Positions 55,075-64,000 of a stretch of DNA of 64,000 nt are shown here, in pieces. The notes beneath the pieces are model-generated. The model was given only the letters and a program-made list of their open reading frames with translations. It had not been told where the DNA came from and searched no databases. Source of the stretch: Aporrectodea caliginosa (taxonomy: Eukaryota; Annelida; Clitellata; Crassiclitellata; Lumbricidae). A program made the position numbers and the translations under genes. The stretch spans positions 321,501 to 385,500 of the forward strand of contig JACEVL010005070.1 of NCBI GenBank assembly GCA_020284085.1, in the 5' to 3' direction. Within the stretch, counting starts at the first letter, position 1; each line of letters opens with the position of its first letter.

Positions 55075-55860
55075 CAGATAGTATAGTATAGTATAGTATA
55101 GCACTGCATAGCATAGCATAGTATGGTATAGTATGGAATAGTATGGAATAGTATAGTATAGTATAGTATAGTATAGTATAGTATAGTATAGTATAGTATA
55201 GTATAGTATAGTATAGTATAGTATAGTATAGTATAGTATAGTATAGTATAGTATAGTATAGCATAGCATTGCATATCATAGAATAGTATGGTATAGTATA
55301 GTATATATTAAAGTATAGTATAGCATAGTATAGTATAGTATAAGCTTGGTATAGCATAGTATAGTATAGTAGAGTATAGTATAGCATAGTATGGTATAGT
55401 ATAGCATAGTATATATTATAGTATAGCACTGCATAGCATAGTATAGTATAGCGTAGTATAGTAGAGTATAGTATAGTATAGCATAGTATATAGTATAGTA
55501 TAGCATAGTATAGCACTGCATAGCATAGCATAGTATAGCACTGCATAGCATAGCATAGTATGGTATAACATAGTATAGTATAGTATAGTATAGTATAGTA
55601 TAGTATAGTATAGTATAGTATAGTATAGTATAGTATAGTATAGTATAGTATAGTATAGTATAGTATAGTATAGGTAGACACACACCTATAGTATAGGTAT
55701 AGTATAAGTATAAGTATAGTATAGCATAGCATAGCATAGCATAGTATAGTATAGCATAGTATAGTATAGCATAGTATAGCATAGTATAACATAGCATAGC
55801 ATGGCATAGTATATATTATATTATAGTATAGCATAGTATAGTATAGTAAGCTTATAGCAC
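55075..55860. repeat. (TATAG)n pentanucleotide satellite, about 0.8 kb
   Basis: TATAG units with CATAG and TGCATAG variants. Because the unit is 5 bp, all frames can stay open on the minus strand; the Tyr/Ile/Leu ORFs are artefacts. It lies in P450 intron 3. Confidence 0.97.
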
Positions 55861-56074
55861 AATACAATCCAGTACAGAATAGAGACTTGGTTTTGGTGCA
55901 CCATCGGTTGATGCCTTAATTGTGGATCAGACACTGGCGCAACGGAAGTTACTTGTACAATTACAATTATAGGTGTGTGTCTACCAATTGAGTCGCCATG
56001 CGTTGCAGAGCAGAGAAATTTGCGACCGGGAGAGGAAGATACTGTACAGAATAGGCCTATAGTAGGGGCCTATT

Positions 56075-56417
56075 GTATTGTATTGTATTGTATTTGAACA
56101 CTTGTTATAGCGCCCCTACCAGATTCCCATTCAGAGGCGCTCCCGACTACTGCGCGGACGCTGAGTCGGAGTTTCACGCCGAAGCGCATGAGGAATTGCG
56201 AGTGAAGGACTTGCCCCGGCGACTTTGAGGTGGCGCCCCAGTTGTATTGTAATGTGTTGTATTGTATTGTATTGTACTCCACGTTTATATTGCGACCGAG
56301 CCACCCGCAGTAAAGATCCGAGAAATTAATCTCTGATAAACCGACCGACCGGGAATCGAACCCGGGGCGCCGGCGTGACGAGCGGGCTACCAACCCACTC
56401 GGCCACTCAGGATCCCT
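56075..56417 (-). repeat. Composite SINE with internal deletion
   Basis: It has the same termini as the 19105-19528 copy, but the segment from the second box B to box A is missing: GAGGTGG joins directly to CGCCCCAGTTG. The first tRNA-like head and the (AATAC)n tail are intact. It lies in P450 intron 3. Confidence 0.85.
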
Positions 56418-56588
56418 TGAATATTGTATATAGTATTTTATTGTAGAGTGTAATACCGTGCATTATATTATGCACAATATAGTACAGTTTAGTATACTAT
56501 AGTATTGTGCAGTATCTGGTATCTGTGCATATGAACTACATCGCGAGCCTGATATAGACTAGTATATATGCCGACGACGACGACCGAC

Positions 56589-56785
56589 CCGTTGACGGTT
56601 CCGAGCGCCATTCCTCGCTTGCGTCGATAGTAGGCGATTGGTTCCATTTCGATGCGATTCGGATACTTTCCGTCGACGTGGATGACCTTTGCGTACTCCT
56701 CTGGATCACTGATGACGACAGACTTCAGATGACCAATCTGCTCTCGGTAGATTGGACCATACGCTGTCGATCTCTTCTGCATCAC
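56589..56785 (-). CDS. Mitochondrial-clan P450, exon 3
   Basis: Donor AACGG|GTCGG at 56588-56587; acceptor AATGAAG|GTG at 56785 with a poor pyrimidine tract because (ATTA)n lies directly upstream. It encodes residues 126-190: VMQKRSTAYGPIYREQIG (A helix and beta 1), ISDPEEYAKVIHVDGKYPNR (B helix) and RKRGMALGTVNG (end of the B-C region). The peptide fits the family with no gap. Confidence 0.92.
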
Positions 56786-56789
56786 CTTC

Positions 56790-56830
56790 ATTAATTAATT
56801 AATTAATTAATTGATTTATTCATTTATTTA
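56790..56830. repeat. (ATTA)n microsatellite
   Basis: Seven or so ATTA/ATTT units abut the exon 3 acceptor. Confidence 0.9.
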
Positions 56831-57720
56831 TTCATTAACATTCTTATTATATCTGTCCAAGGAACCTACATGTACTTATAATTGGCACATAATAATATTG
56901 CATGTAAACCCAAAGACCTTTAGGGTAAGAAAAATTAAAAGAGAAAAGGGAATGGTGAGAACAATTATCTGGCTTGTCTCCTCGTTTCGATCTATAGTGC
57001 CATAGAAAGCAACGGACGCCGATGGCAAGGATTGTCACGGACAGACCTTGGAGCAAGAATGAAGGAAGACGTACGTCCCGTTGTATGCGGATACAACCAA
57101 ACGAAGACCAAACCGTTTATGATTTATAAACCAAGAGTTTCGAAGGCTAAGGAAACAAAACATTAAGCCGATAATTTGATGTTTTACTTTTGCATATTTC
57201 GTTGGGATGCGATCTCAGCGACATCCACAGCAATTAGGGACGCTATCTGCCAGTATCTGGATCATTACAACAATTAAGAACTATATATAGACTACCGTCT
57301 ACCATGGAGGATGTCACATCCCAGATTAGACACTTCTCCATGCATCTACTCTTAAACAAGGAGAGCTGCGCATTTCGAGACGCTGACTGGCGCATGTGAA
57401 CACACCATGCAGAGATGGCTTTACTTTTGTAGGGAAACCAACCTTCACGACAGCACATCACACTGTGTTAATTGTTAATCATCGCTCTTTCTCTTCGTCA
57501 ATAATAGCGACACTGAGTTGTGTGTTCACTATTTATACGTTCTATGCTGACCCGTCATGAAATACCAATAGATATTGCACTCCATCGATCGATCAGTGGA
57601 CGTTGCTGTTTGGGGTAGCAGTTTAATTGTGCCTGCATTGTTTCTCGCTATTAAAAAGATTAGAGGAGGATTAGAGGAAGATTAGAGGAAGATTAGAGGA
57701 AGAGGCAGCTGAAGACGAAC

Positions 57721-57966
57721 CTCGAACATCTTGTTGAATCGCAGCCCGTCTTTCTTCAAGTAATCCCACAGCGTTCCTATGAACGGTAGACCAGGTGGAC
57801 CTGGAATCTCGCTGAAAGGCCTGACCTGTTCGGACGACGACTGCACAACAGGACAGACATCGTTCACCGAATCTAAGCCATGGCTGTCCTGGTCAGTCTC
57901 TCCAGCAGACGACGACGATGAACTGGTTTGCTTTAACCGTCGAGACAGAACGACGCATCTGTCAAA
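57721..57966 (-). CDS. Mitochondrial-clan P450, exon 2
   Basis: Acceptor TTTTGTCGCAG|TTT at 57966; donor GAG|GTTCGT at 57720-57719; 82 codons, phase 0 both sides. Residues 44-90 are Ser-rich linker. Residues 94-125 hold the proline-rich hinge FSEIPGPPGLPFIGTLWDYL, diagnostic for mitochondrial-clan P450s and needed for folding after import. Confidence 0.93.
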
Positions 57967-58011
57967 CTGCGACAAAACACGTCTTCACTTAATAATAGCA
58001 TGTATGTAGGC

Positions 58012-58215
58012 TATGTATGAGCACTTGTTATAGCGCCCCTTCAAGATTTCTACTCAGATGCGCTCCCGACTACAGCGCGGACACTGAATCGGAGTTTCAC
58101 GCTGAAGCGCAAGAGCAATTGCGAGTGAAGAACTTGCCCAGGGTCCCTACGCGGCGGCTTGAGGTGGATTCGAACCCGCAACCCTCCGGCTGCAAGGCAC
58201 CGAACAAACCCCTAC
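58012..58215 (-). repeat. tRNA SINE, second monomer only
   Basis: Only the second tRNA-like unit and body of the composite SINE, with the LINE-like tail hairpin (GCGCTATAACAAGTG). Box B GGGTTCGAATCCACC is present. It lies in P450 intron 1. Confidence 0.85.
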
Positions 58216-58373
58216 ACCGAACATACCCCATGACAACGCTAGCTGTTACCCATGACCTGAACGTAGATAGGTTTAAATAGGCGTAGGTCCTACATATCAT
58301 GTTCTTCTCGTAATTTACATAAGTTACATCAAAGCCTGTCCTAATAATGATAAGTCTGATCTGTTTGCCTTAC

Positions 58374-58502
58374 GTGTAACTTTTCATCCGGATGACGACC
58401 GGCGGAGGCGCTGAAGTGACCGTCGTTCAGTTGTTTGGACAAAGCTACGACTCCATTCGCCGTTTGTCCTCTGACGAGACTCAATGCATTTACCGACAGC
58501 AT
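58374..58502 (-). CDS. Mitochondrial-clan P450, exon 1 (start)
   Basis: The ATG at 58502 opens 43 codons, ending at donor CAC|GTAAGG (58373-58372), phase 0. The N-terminus MLSVNALSLVRGQTANGVVA is poor in acidic residues and rich in Ser/Arg/Lys/Leu, consistent with a mitochondrial targeting peptide. A TATAAAA box lies about 50 bp upstream. Joined, exons 1-8 give 463 in-frame residues of an expected 500-550; electrons would come from adrenodoxin. Substrate cannot be told; the CYP10/24/27/44-like mitochondrial families are the comparison set. Confidence 0.85.
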
Positions 58503-58550
58503 TTTACGTCCTTCTCTCCATTCACCTAAACCTACGTTGGACGCTTCCAC

Positions 58551-58557
58551 TTTTATA
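58551..58557 (-). promoter_or_regulatory. TATA box of P450 gene
   Basis: TATAAAA on the minus strand, 48-55 bp before the ATG. A start site 25-30 bp downstream would leave a 5' UTR of about 20-25 nt. Confidence 0.6.
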
Positions 58558-58559
58558 GA

Positions 58560-59700
58560 CGGCTGACTGGCTATAGCCTACAACTAGGTGGGTGAGGGTC
58601 GAGAGTGCGCTCGAGCGACGACGTATACGTAGGCCCTAAGTAGATCGCGTCTGATTTGACTGAGACGAAGCATAGAGCGACCAAATCGACATCATACGGC
58701 GATGCTGATTAGAAGCGATGATGATCTGGTCTAAATGCGATCAGGAGATGACATGAGAATCATCCTCGTGTCCTGTCTATAATAGCATTATACAGGGCCT
58801 GATTACGTCTATTAATTCCTGCGCTCTAAATTATATTTCGCGCGATCAGCCACGACGCAACGGGTGTCGGGAAAACAGCTAATTAATCAAAGCAAAAGAA
58901 GACTCATATAGGCCTACTGCTGTGGATATTCCGCCCTTACTTTCTATTTTCCGTCTATTTTCCACATTTATGTCAACAACTGACAATCGTGAGTTCTGAT
59001 GTAGTAGGCCCTATATGGATTAGGTTAATCTGGATCCGAGATTATTCCCAACATTTATTAGAATGATAGCGTCATCGATTGCATCAATGTGACAACAGAA
59101 TTTGAGCAAAGACATTGCTCAAGGACAACGTAGATCTACTAGGCAGCTAAGGCAGGTACCGTAGTTACGTTGGCCTCCTATATCAGCGTATCCGAAGGTG
59201 TGAAACGACTTAAACACGTGCGTTCGTGAACATCACAAACCGAGGATTGTAGCCTACAATAGCGTAACTAATCTGGGCACGCAAGGCCCGCGACTGCTGT
59301 GTCCAGAATCTAAAAAGAGGGGCTGCTGAAGGTCTAATAAAGCATCAACAGGTCCCACAGGATCCATATGAGTACTCTACAATTGGGGTCCACAATTCAT
59401 GTTACGCCACCGGAGATGTGTGAACTGTGAACAACGGGTAGGCTAGGCCTACGCGAGGTATTATTAGGCCTACCGCAAAACAAGGATGTTCACGCAGAGT
59501 GAATTGAACGAAAGCAGCAGACGGAGACCTAGGCTATATCGATCTCGGCCTGACAGAAACTAGAACTGTCGCACTTGTTCCCAAATCTCAAAGTAGTTGC
59601 ACCATATAATAAAAGAATCCGTACACACAATTTTATTGATTAGGATATTTATGTCTGATTGCTTGTGTTGTTTTTTCTTCTGCATACTTTCTTACACAGG
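58560..59700. other. Non-coding stretch upstream of P450
   Basis: No gene or clear repeat. It should contain P450 upstream regulatory sequence, but I identify no specific site. Confidence 0.5.
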
Positions 59701-59703
59701 CAA

Positions 59704-60901
59704 CGGATAAGCAGGGCGCAACCACGGTCCAGAAGTTGGGGGACCTACTGAAATGTGAAAGCGGGGGAATTGCGAGCGCCGAAGGCGCGAAGCTGTGATT
59801 GCCGAAGGCAAGAAGCCCCTAACGACTAGGGGCGTGGAGGAGCGTCGTAAGCTCATCGGGGCCTGGGGCGGAGCCCCAGAACCCGACGCAATTTTGAGCA
59901 TTTGATGCCAAATGGCTTTAATTTACCTCACATTTTTCACCGATGATTTCGATATAAAAGTTCCTAAACCATCTAGATCTGTGAAAAAAATATGACTTTA
60001 TTATATGAATAAACTGAACGTGACAAGGGTTTAAGAGAATTGAACGGAAAAGAGTAGAATCAGCTATAGAACAGTGTTTGTCAAAACTAGGTAAATCGGC
60101 AGGGAGGAACCCTGAACGGGTCAATTTTCTCATAATACCGTTAAGGCGTTTATGTTCCCCTACAGTGGCAAATCCCCACCAAACAGGGGAGGCATAAAGT
60201 AGCCGTGCGAGGGTAGTAGTAGCTCTGACAAACACGTAGCGCGAACATGGATTGTCGGGCCTTGCAGCATATTTTGTTCATGTGTGCCCCAAACCCAATC
60301 CGATCAGAGATGGTGACACCCAAAATAGCCATCTCCTAGACCCGCTCGATGCCAGGGATGAGAGGAGGGAGGGCAATAGGTTTGTGCCTCGGTCGTCTGA
60401 CAACCATTTCTCTGGTCTTAGCATGGTTTAATTTAAGATTGCTAAATGGATGCCAACTTAAAGATATGGTCAAGTTCAGAAAGAGTGCTGTCAATGCAGG
60501 AAGCAGGGACCAGCAAGTATAGCTATCGCCGGAATATTTAGGGAGACGGTTTCCACTATATTTAGGTTTAAGGCCAGAAATGGCTATGCCAAAATCAGTA
60601 GGTCCAAGGCCAGAGCCTTGTACTATACTGGCATAAATGGTACAGAGGGAAGAGATTGCGGAAGGCAAGAAGCTCCTATAACAATTAACAACTAGGCGGT
60701 ATGGGGAGCATCGTAAGTTTCCCAATCGGGGTCTCCTCAGAAGCCGACGCAATTTTGAGTATTTGATACCAAATGGAGTGCATTTTGGGCTCTTGTTTAC
60801 CTCACAATTGTCAAAAGTTGAGGGGGACCGTCCCAACCTGTTCGAAAGTTGGGGGACGCGTCCCACGGGTCCCATAGGGTGGTTGCGCCTATTCGGATAA
60901 G
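59704..60901. mobile_element. hAT-like element (59712-60893) carrying a LINE
   Basis: A perfect 8-bp duplication CGGATAAG (59704-59711 and 60894-60901) flanks ends CAGGGCGCAACCAC and, inverted, AATAGGCGCAACCACCC. A segment containing CGACGCAATTTTGAG and the following (A/T)ATTTGAT occurs on both sides of an internal LINE (about 59875-59900 and 60745-60775), so the element is partly duplicated around it. Confidence 0.85.
59918..60660 (-). pseudogene. LINE RT fragment inside hAT, frameshifted
   Basis: Minus-strand frames give SIVQGSGLGPTDFGIAISGL, KYSGDSY (position of the YADD catalytic motif, mutated), LKLNHAKTREMVVRRPRHKP, ILGVTISDRIGFGAHMNKIC and VRATTTLARLLYASPVWWGF. Order and content are those of a CR1/Rex/Jockey-like LINE. 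Loss of both catalytic Asp neighbours and frameshifts make it inactive. Confidence 0.85.
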
Positions 60902-61227
60902 GTAAAGCAGATATCACTCCCTTTAATCAAACCCCGATCGAAAGACAGCCAGACGCAGGTCGGGCGGTCAGTCCTCCCCAACCTCGGTGGATGTTTCTAC
61001 CAACAACGTACAGTCGATATAATTATAGGCATAGATTTTCCCCTTCCTGTTTCGCTAGAGATGTCGGTGCCTACGACGCATCCACGTGTTTGGTGTGCAG
61101 CGTTGAGGGAGAACATCAGTCAGTTATAACTAGACCATTATAGTATTATAGATAAATGATCTTACAGTCGATGATCTTTCGTATAGAGTTGCAGAGTGGC
61201 TCTGTAACTTCGATGTACCTGCAGATT

Positions 61228-62090
61228 ATTATTATTATTATTTATTTATTTGAATCAGAGAACAGCAAGAACTCAATAGAAGAAACAAAACATACACTAA
61301 AACAATGTTCAGAAATGTTAATTAGACAAGTAAATGCGTATAGTATAAACAGTGCAATGATGGGATACATCAGTTCATAAGCGAAAGAATAACAACTAAT
61401 GAGGAGATGAAGCACAAAGTGCTTATCGAGTCATCCCCATAGGTAGGAAAACTAGATGGGTAGGGTGGGTACTAGAACCAAAAACAGAAAGGCTACATCA
61501 GGAAAAGGAACACTAGAAGTCAACAATATTAGTTTCGAGTAAAGTAGGATAATTTAGGAGTACTGAGAGACTAATAAGGATTTAAAAGTATATTTAAAGG
61601 ATGAAAGAGAAAGGGCAGATCGGACAGAAGGATCAATAGAATTCCATAGTTTGGGACCCGTGATTCGAACCGAGGATGAGCGCGCCCCAATTCTAGATAT
61701 AGCAGATCGTGCTTCTTACATGTATTGTATCGGTGGAGATCAGAATTAGTCGTGAAAAAATTTTTAAATATGGAAGGAAGAAGACCCGACTGATGTCTAT
61801 ACATAAGAGAGGCCAATTGATGACGATAAATATCATATATGGAGAGTAAGTTCAGAGACTTGAATAGTGGGGAACTATGGGCAAGGTAATGTACACCCGC
61901 AATGATTCTAATCAATCTCTTCTGGAGTAAAAAAATAGGTTTAAGGCGCTTTGGAGAGCCTCCAGCCCAAGCAGTAGTACAGTACGTTAAGTAGGGCAGC
62001 ATAAGCGAATTATATAAATTCCTTATGATTCCAGTAGGCAGCTTCCACTTGAGTGTGTTAATAATGCCCACCACCTTAGATAGGGCCTAC
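61228..62090 (-). pseudogene. LINE C-terminal RT fragment
   Basis: A 167-codon minus-strand frame (62074-61571) contains LYNSLMLPYLTYCTTAWAG and LFLLQKRLIRIIAG-like blocks, the C-terminal part of Jockey/CR1-type ORF2. A (TTA)n/(TTTA)n tail at about 61228-61250 marks the 3' end. It is 5'-truncated. Confidence 0.85.
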
Positions 62091-62208
62091 TTTGTTTTTA
62101 ATCATCAAGATATGGTCATGCCAAGTCAAGATCACTGTTCAATAAGGACCAAAAAGTGAATTCGAAATAAGCGAGACTTTGATAAACGCAGGTTTGATAA
62201 AAACAACG

Positions 62209-64000
62209 CCATTCATTCATTCATTCATTCATTCATTCATTTATTCATTCATTCATTAAGAAGACTTATTATAGGGCCCTTCACGGCTACTACTCAGAAG
62301 AACTGTTGACCTCAGCACGGCTGGAAAGCAACAGTGCGGAGCTGGAGCAACTGGTAGCATGAATCACGGCAGAGGCGGTAAATATGAGGAGAGAAGGTTG
62401 CCTCCAGGGAGCCAAAAGCCTGGCTCATTGTCCGAACGGCAGCGGTATAGCATTATATAGAAGCAAGGCAGCACGTGTAGGTAGGCCTGAACGTCATCAG
62501 CGTACAGGTGACCCAGCATAGCAGTGGCTGTAAGGAGGGAACCGCTCTCAGAAGTGTAAATTATGTAAAGAATCCTGAGGACGGCCACAAGAGGCAGGGA
62601 CCCGGGCCATGAGGACTTGGAAGGCCCATAGACCACACAAAGGAAGCGCTCACTAACGAATGAACCTATAGTCAACTAAGAAAGTTCCCAGACACTGGCA
62701 GACAGGCCAAAAATAAATGTCTATAGCCGCTTAAGCAAAATTTCATTGTCGACAGTGTCGAAACTCGCAAGCGGCACTAACGTCGAACAACGCCAGCATT
62801 TAGAGTGAGTTGCGAACTATCTACACTTCTACAGCCCCATAAATGTCGGAGAGGAGACGCGTTAGGAACATCTCAGTGAAGTGACCTTTCCGAAAACCGG
62901 ATTGGCACTCCGGAAGCAACTTATTTGCCTCTAAATAAATATATAGTGAGCTGATAAGCAGTAATCTTTTCAATAATTTTCGACATAAATGAAACATTAG
63001 CAATCTGTCGAAAATTGACCGATGAATCAAGTCCGCTACGCTTGAGGACAGGAACCAGGATTGAGCGCTTCTGCGACGGCGGTAGAACTCCACCCTGGAT
63101 AGACCGGCTGCAGAGAACGGTGGGCAACGGGAGTAGCGATCTTAGCCTCCCAATTCGTCCGCTCCTTGCCCCGGTATTGGCCATGCATGTTTCGCACAAA
63201 CCGCACCCAGACAGAGCGATCGAAGGGCGACCTGTGCGTCGATATGATCTTTACCGATGGCGGACCTGGCAGCGGAGAGAGCGACACTCCACGTCGAACC
63301 ATGGTGAAAGTGCAGATCGACGAACTCTGACCGGGCGCAGCGGAAGGACCTTGCCGACCATAGTTGCCTCGTAGGTTGCGAAGAGAGGTCGGCCAGAATT
63401 GACGGGTCGGCTATATGGTCGGGACTTCGAGTAGCGCCGACCGGAAAGCGTCTCGGTTGAGATTGTGCCAGCCTCAGACCTGTCTGGCAAGGTAGGATGG
63501 CACGTCGTACAGAAGAAGAAACGGGATGGTAGCAGCGACAAGGCCATGGTCGGAGATGCATGGTCGGCGGATGGATTCAGAGGTCGACTAGCGTAGCCTA
63601 CAGTCGTCGCGTGTGAGAATAGCCAACCGCCATACCGATGAGTCGGGCCAGCGACATGCTGGGTTAGGCTGAATTGGTCGATCACGGCTTGGAATTCAAC
63701 TGTGGCTGGCAGGGTAGAATCCTCTTGAAGGTGAAGGTTGAGATCTCCATCTATAACAATCTGAGTGTTTTACAACACAAACTGTTCAAACTGTTTGTTG
63801 AGCGGTGGAGAATGACGATCCTACCTCCTCGGGGTCGATATCCTTGTCCCTATAGGTACGTCTCAGCTGGTCGACGAACGCATAGTCCGAGGGCACCGAA
63901 CGGCGGACAGCAACATCAGTTGGCGACCGGTGCCAAGACTCAGTGATGGCAAGAAGGTCCACGTTGTAATAGTGTACAGTGCCAGCTACTGCCACGTAGC
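62209..64000 (-). pseudogene. LINE with endonuclease and RT, frameshifted
   Basis: In minus order: APE-type endonuclease pieces (LLAITESWHRSPTDVAVRRS near 63960-63900, HVAGPTHRYGG near 63640, PWFDVECRSLR near 63290), then RT (NFRQIANVSFMSKIIEKI near 63020, LLPECQSGFRKGHFTE near 62900, HLYADDVQAY near 62500). A (GAAT)n tail sits at 62213-62260. The 5' end runs off the window. Several frameshifts and a C-terminal deletion inactivate it. The catalytic YADD is intact. Confidence 0.85.

Noticed and set aside
55067..55867. A 266-codon Tyr/Ile/Leu ORF on the minus strand
   Set aside because: It is a translation of the (TATAG)n satellite.
56847..57056. A Met-initiated hydrophobic minus ORF as an alternative P450 N-terminus
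   Set aside because: It lies in the intron between exons 2 and 3 and no donor keeps frame with exon 3. The exon 1-2 route has a TATA box and exact phases.

Overview
This is animal (metazoan) nuclear DNA. Coding sequence is broken into short exons with GT/AG junctions. The window is full of microsatellites, tRNA-derived SINEs, LINE reverse-transcriptase fragments and cut-and-paste DNA transposons. The recognisable genes are animal families: a KCTD1/15-type BTB exon, two LRAT-domain genes, an LDLRAD-type receptor and a mitochondrial-clan P450. The octamer TAGGCCTA and its 7-mers recur throughout. From the gene families and repeat style I infer a marine invertebrate, possibly an echinoderm, hemichordate or lancelet, but the phylum is not proven.

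Layout. 0-4 kb: a minus-strand KCTD1/15-like exon (1159-1514), three hAT-type MITEs, a candidate upstream exon, and (GGAT)n/(GATA)n. 4-11 kb: a hAT element (4179-6085) holding a LINE fragment, then a nest in which a mariner-like element (7348-10605) holds a second hAT (7700-9985) that itself holds LINE tails. 11-17 kb: LINE and LTR-integrase fragments, 1.9 kb of CATC repeats, a short 3'-terminal exon with poly(A) signal (15321-15491), a 194-bp tandem duplication and another LINE. 17-21 kb: mostly non-coding, with one composite SINE. 22-30 kb: two tandem minus-strand intronless LRAT-domain genes (22090-23952 and 28333-30168) separated by a hAT-like element and trinucleotide arrays. 30-35 kb: LINE/SINE debris, with a 925-bp hAT carrying a BED-like finger splitting a composite SINE. 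36-39 kb: a small plus-strand type I membrane protein (LDL receptor class A domain, TM helix, two PPxY motifs) between two degenerate GAAACT-rich arrays. 40.5-41.7 kb: a probable LTR-retrotransposon leader with primer-binding site and a coiled-coil gag-like ORF. 41.68-48.22 kb: a palindrome of about 6.5 kb with arms of about 3.2 kb built of tandem repeats, resembling a foldback transposon. 49.5-58.5 kb: eight consecutive in-frame minus-strand exons of a mitochondrial-clan P450, ending before the haem-binding region. 58.5-64 kb: a hAT containing a LINE, and two further LINEs.

The main points for a second look are the giant palindrome directly 3' of a P450 whose haem-binding exons cannot be found in the window, the paired LRAT genes with a duplicated Cys-rich module, the nested transposons whose target-site duplications can be read exactly, and a dimeric tRNA SINE that shares its 3' tail with local LINEs.
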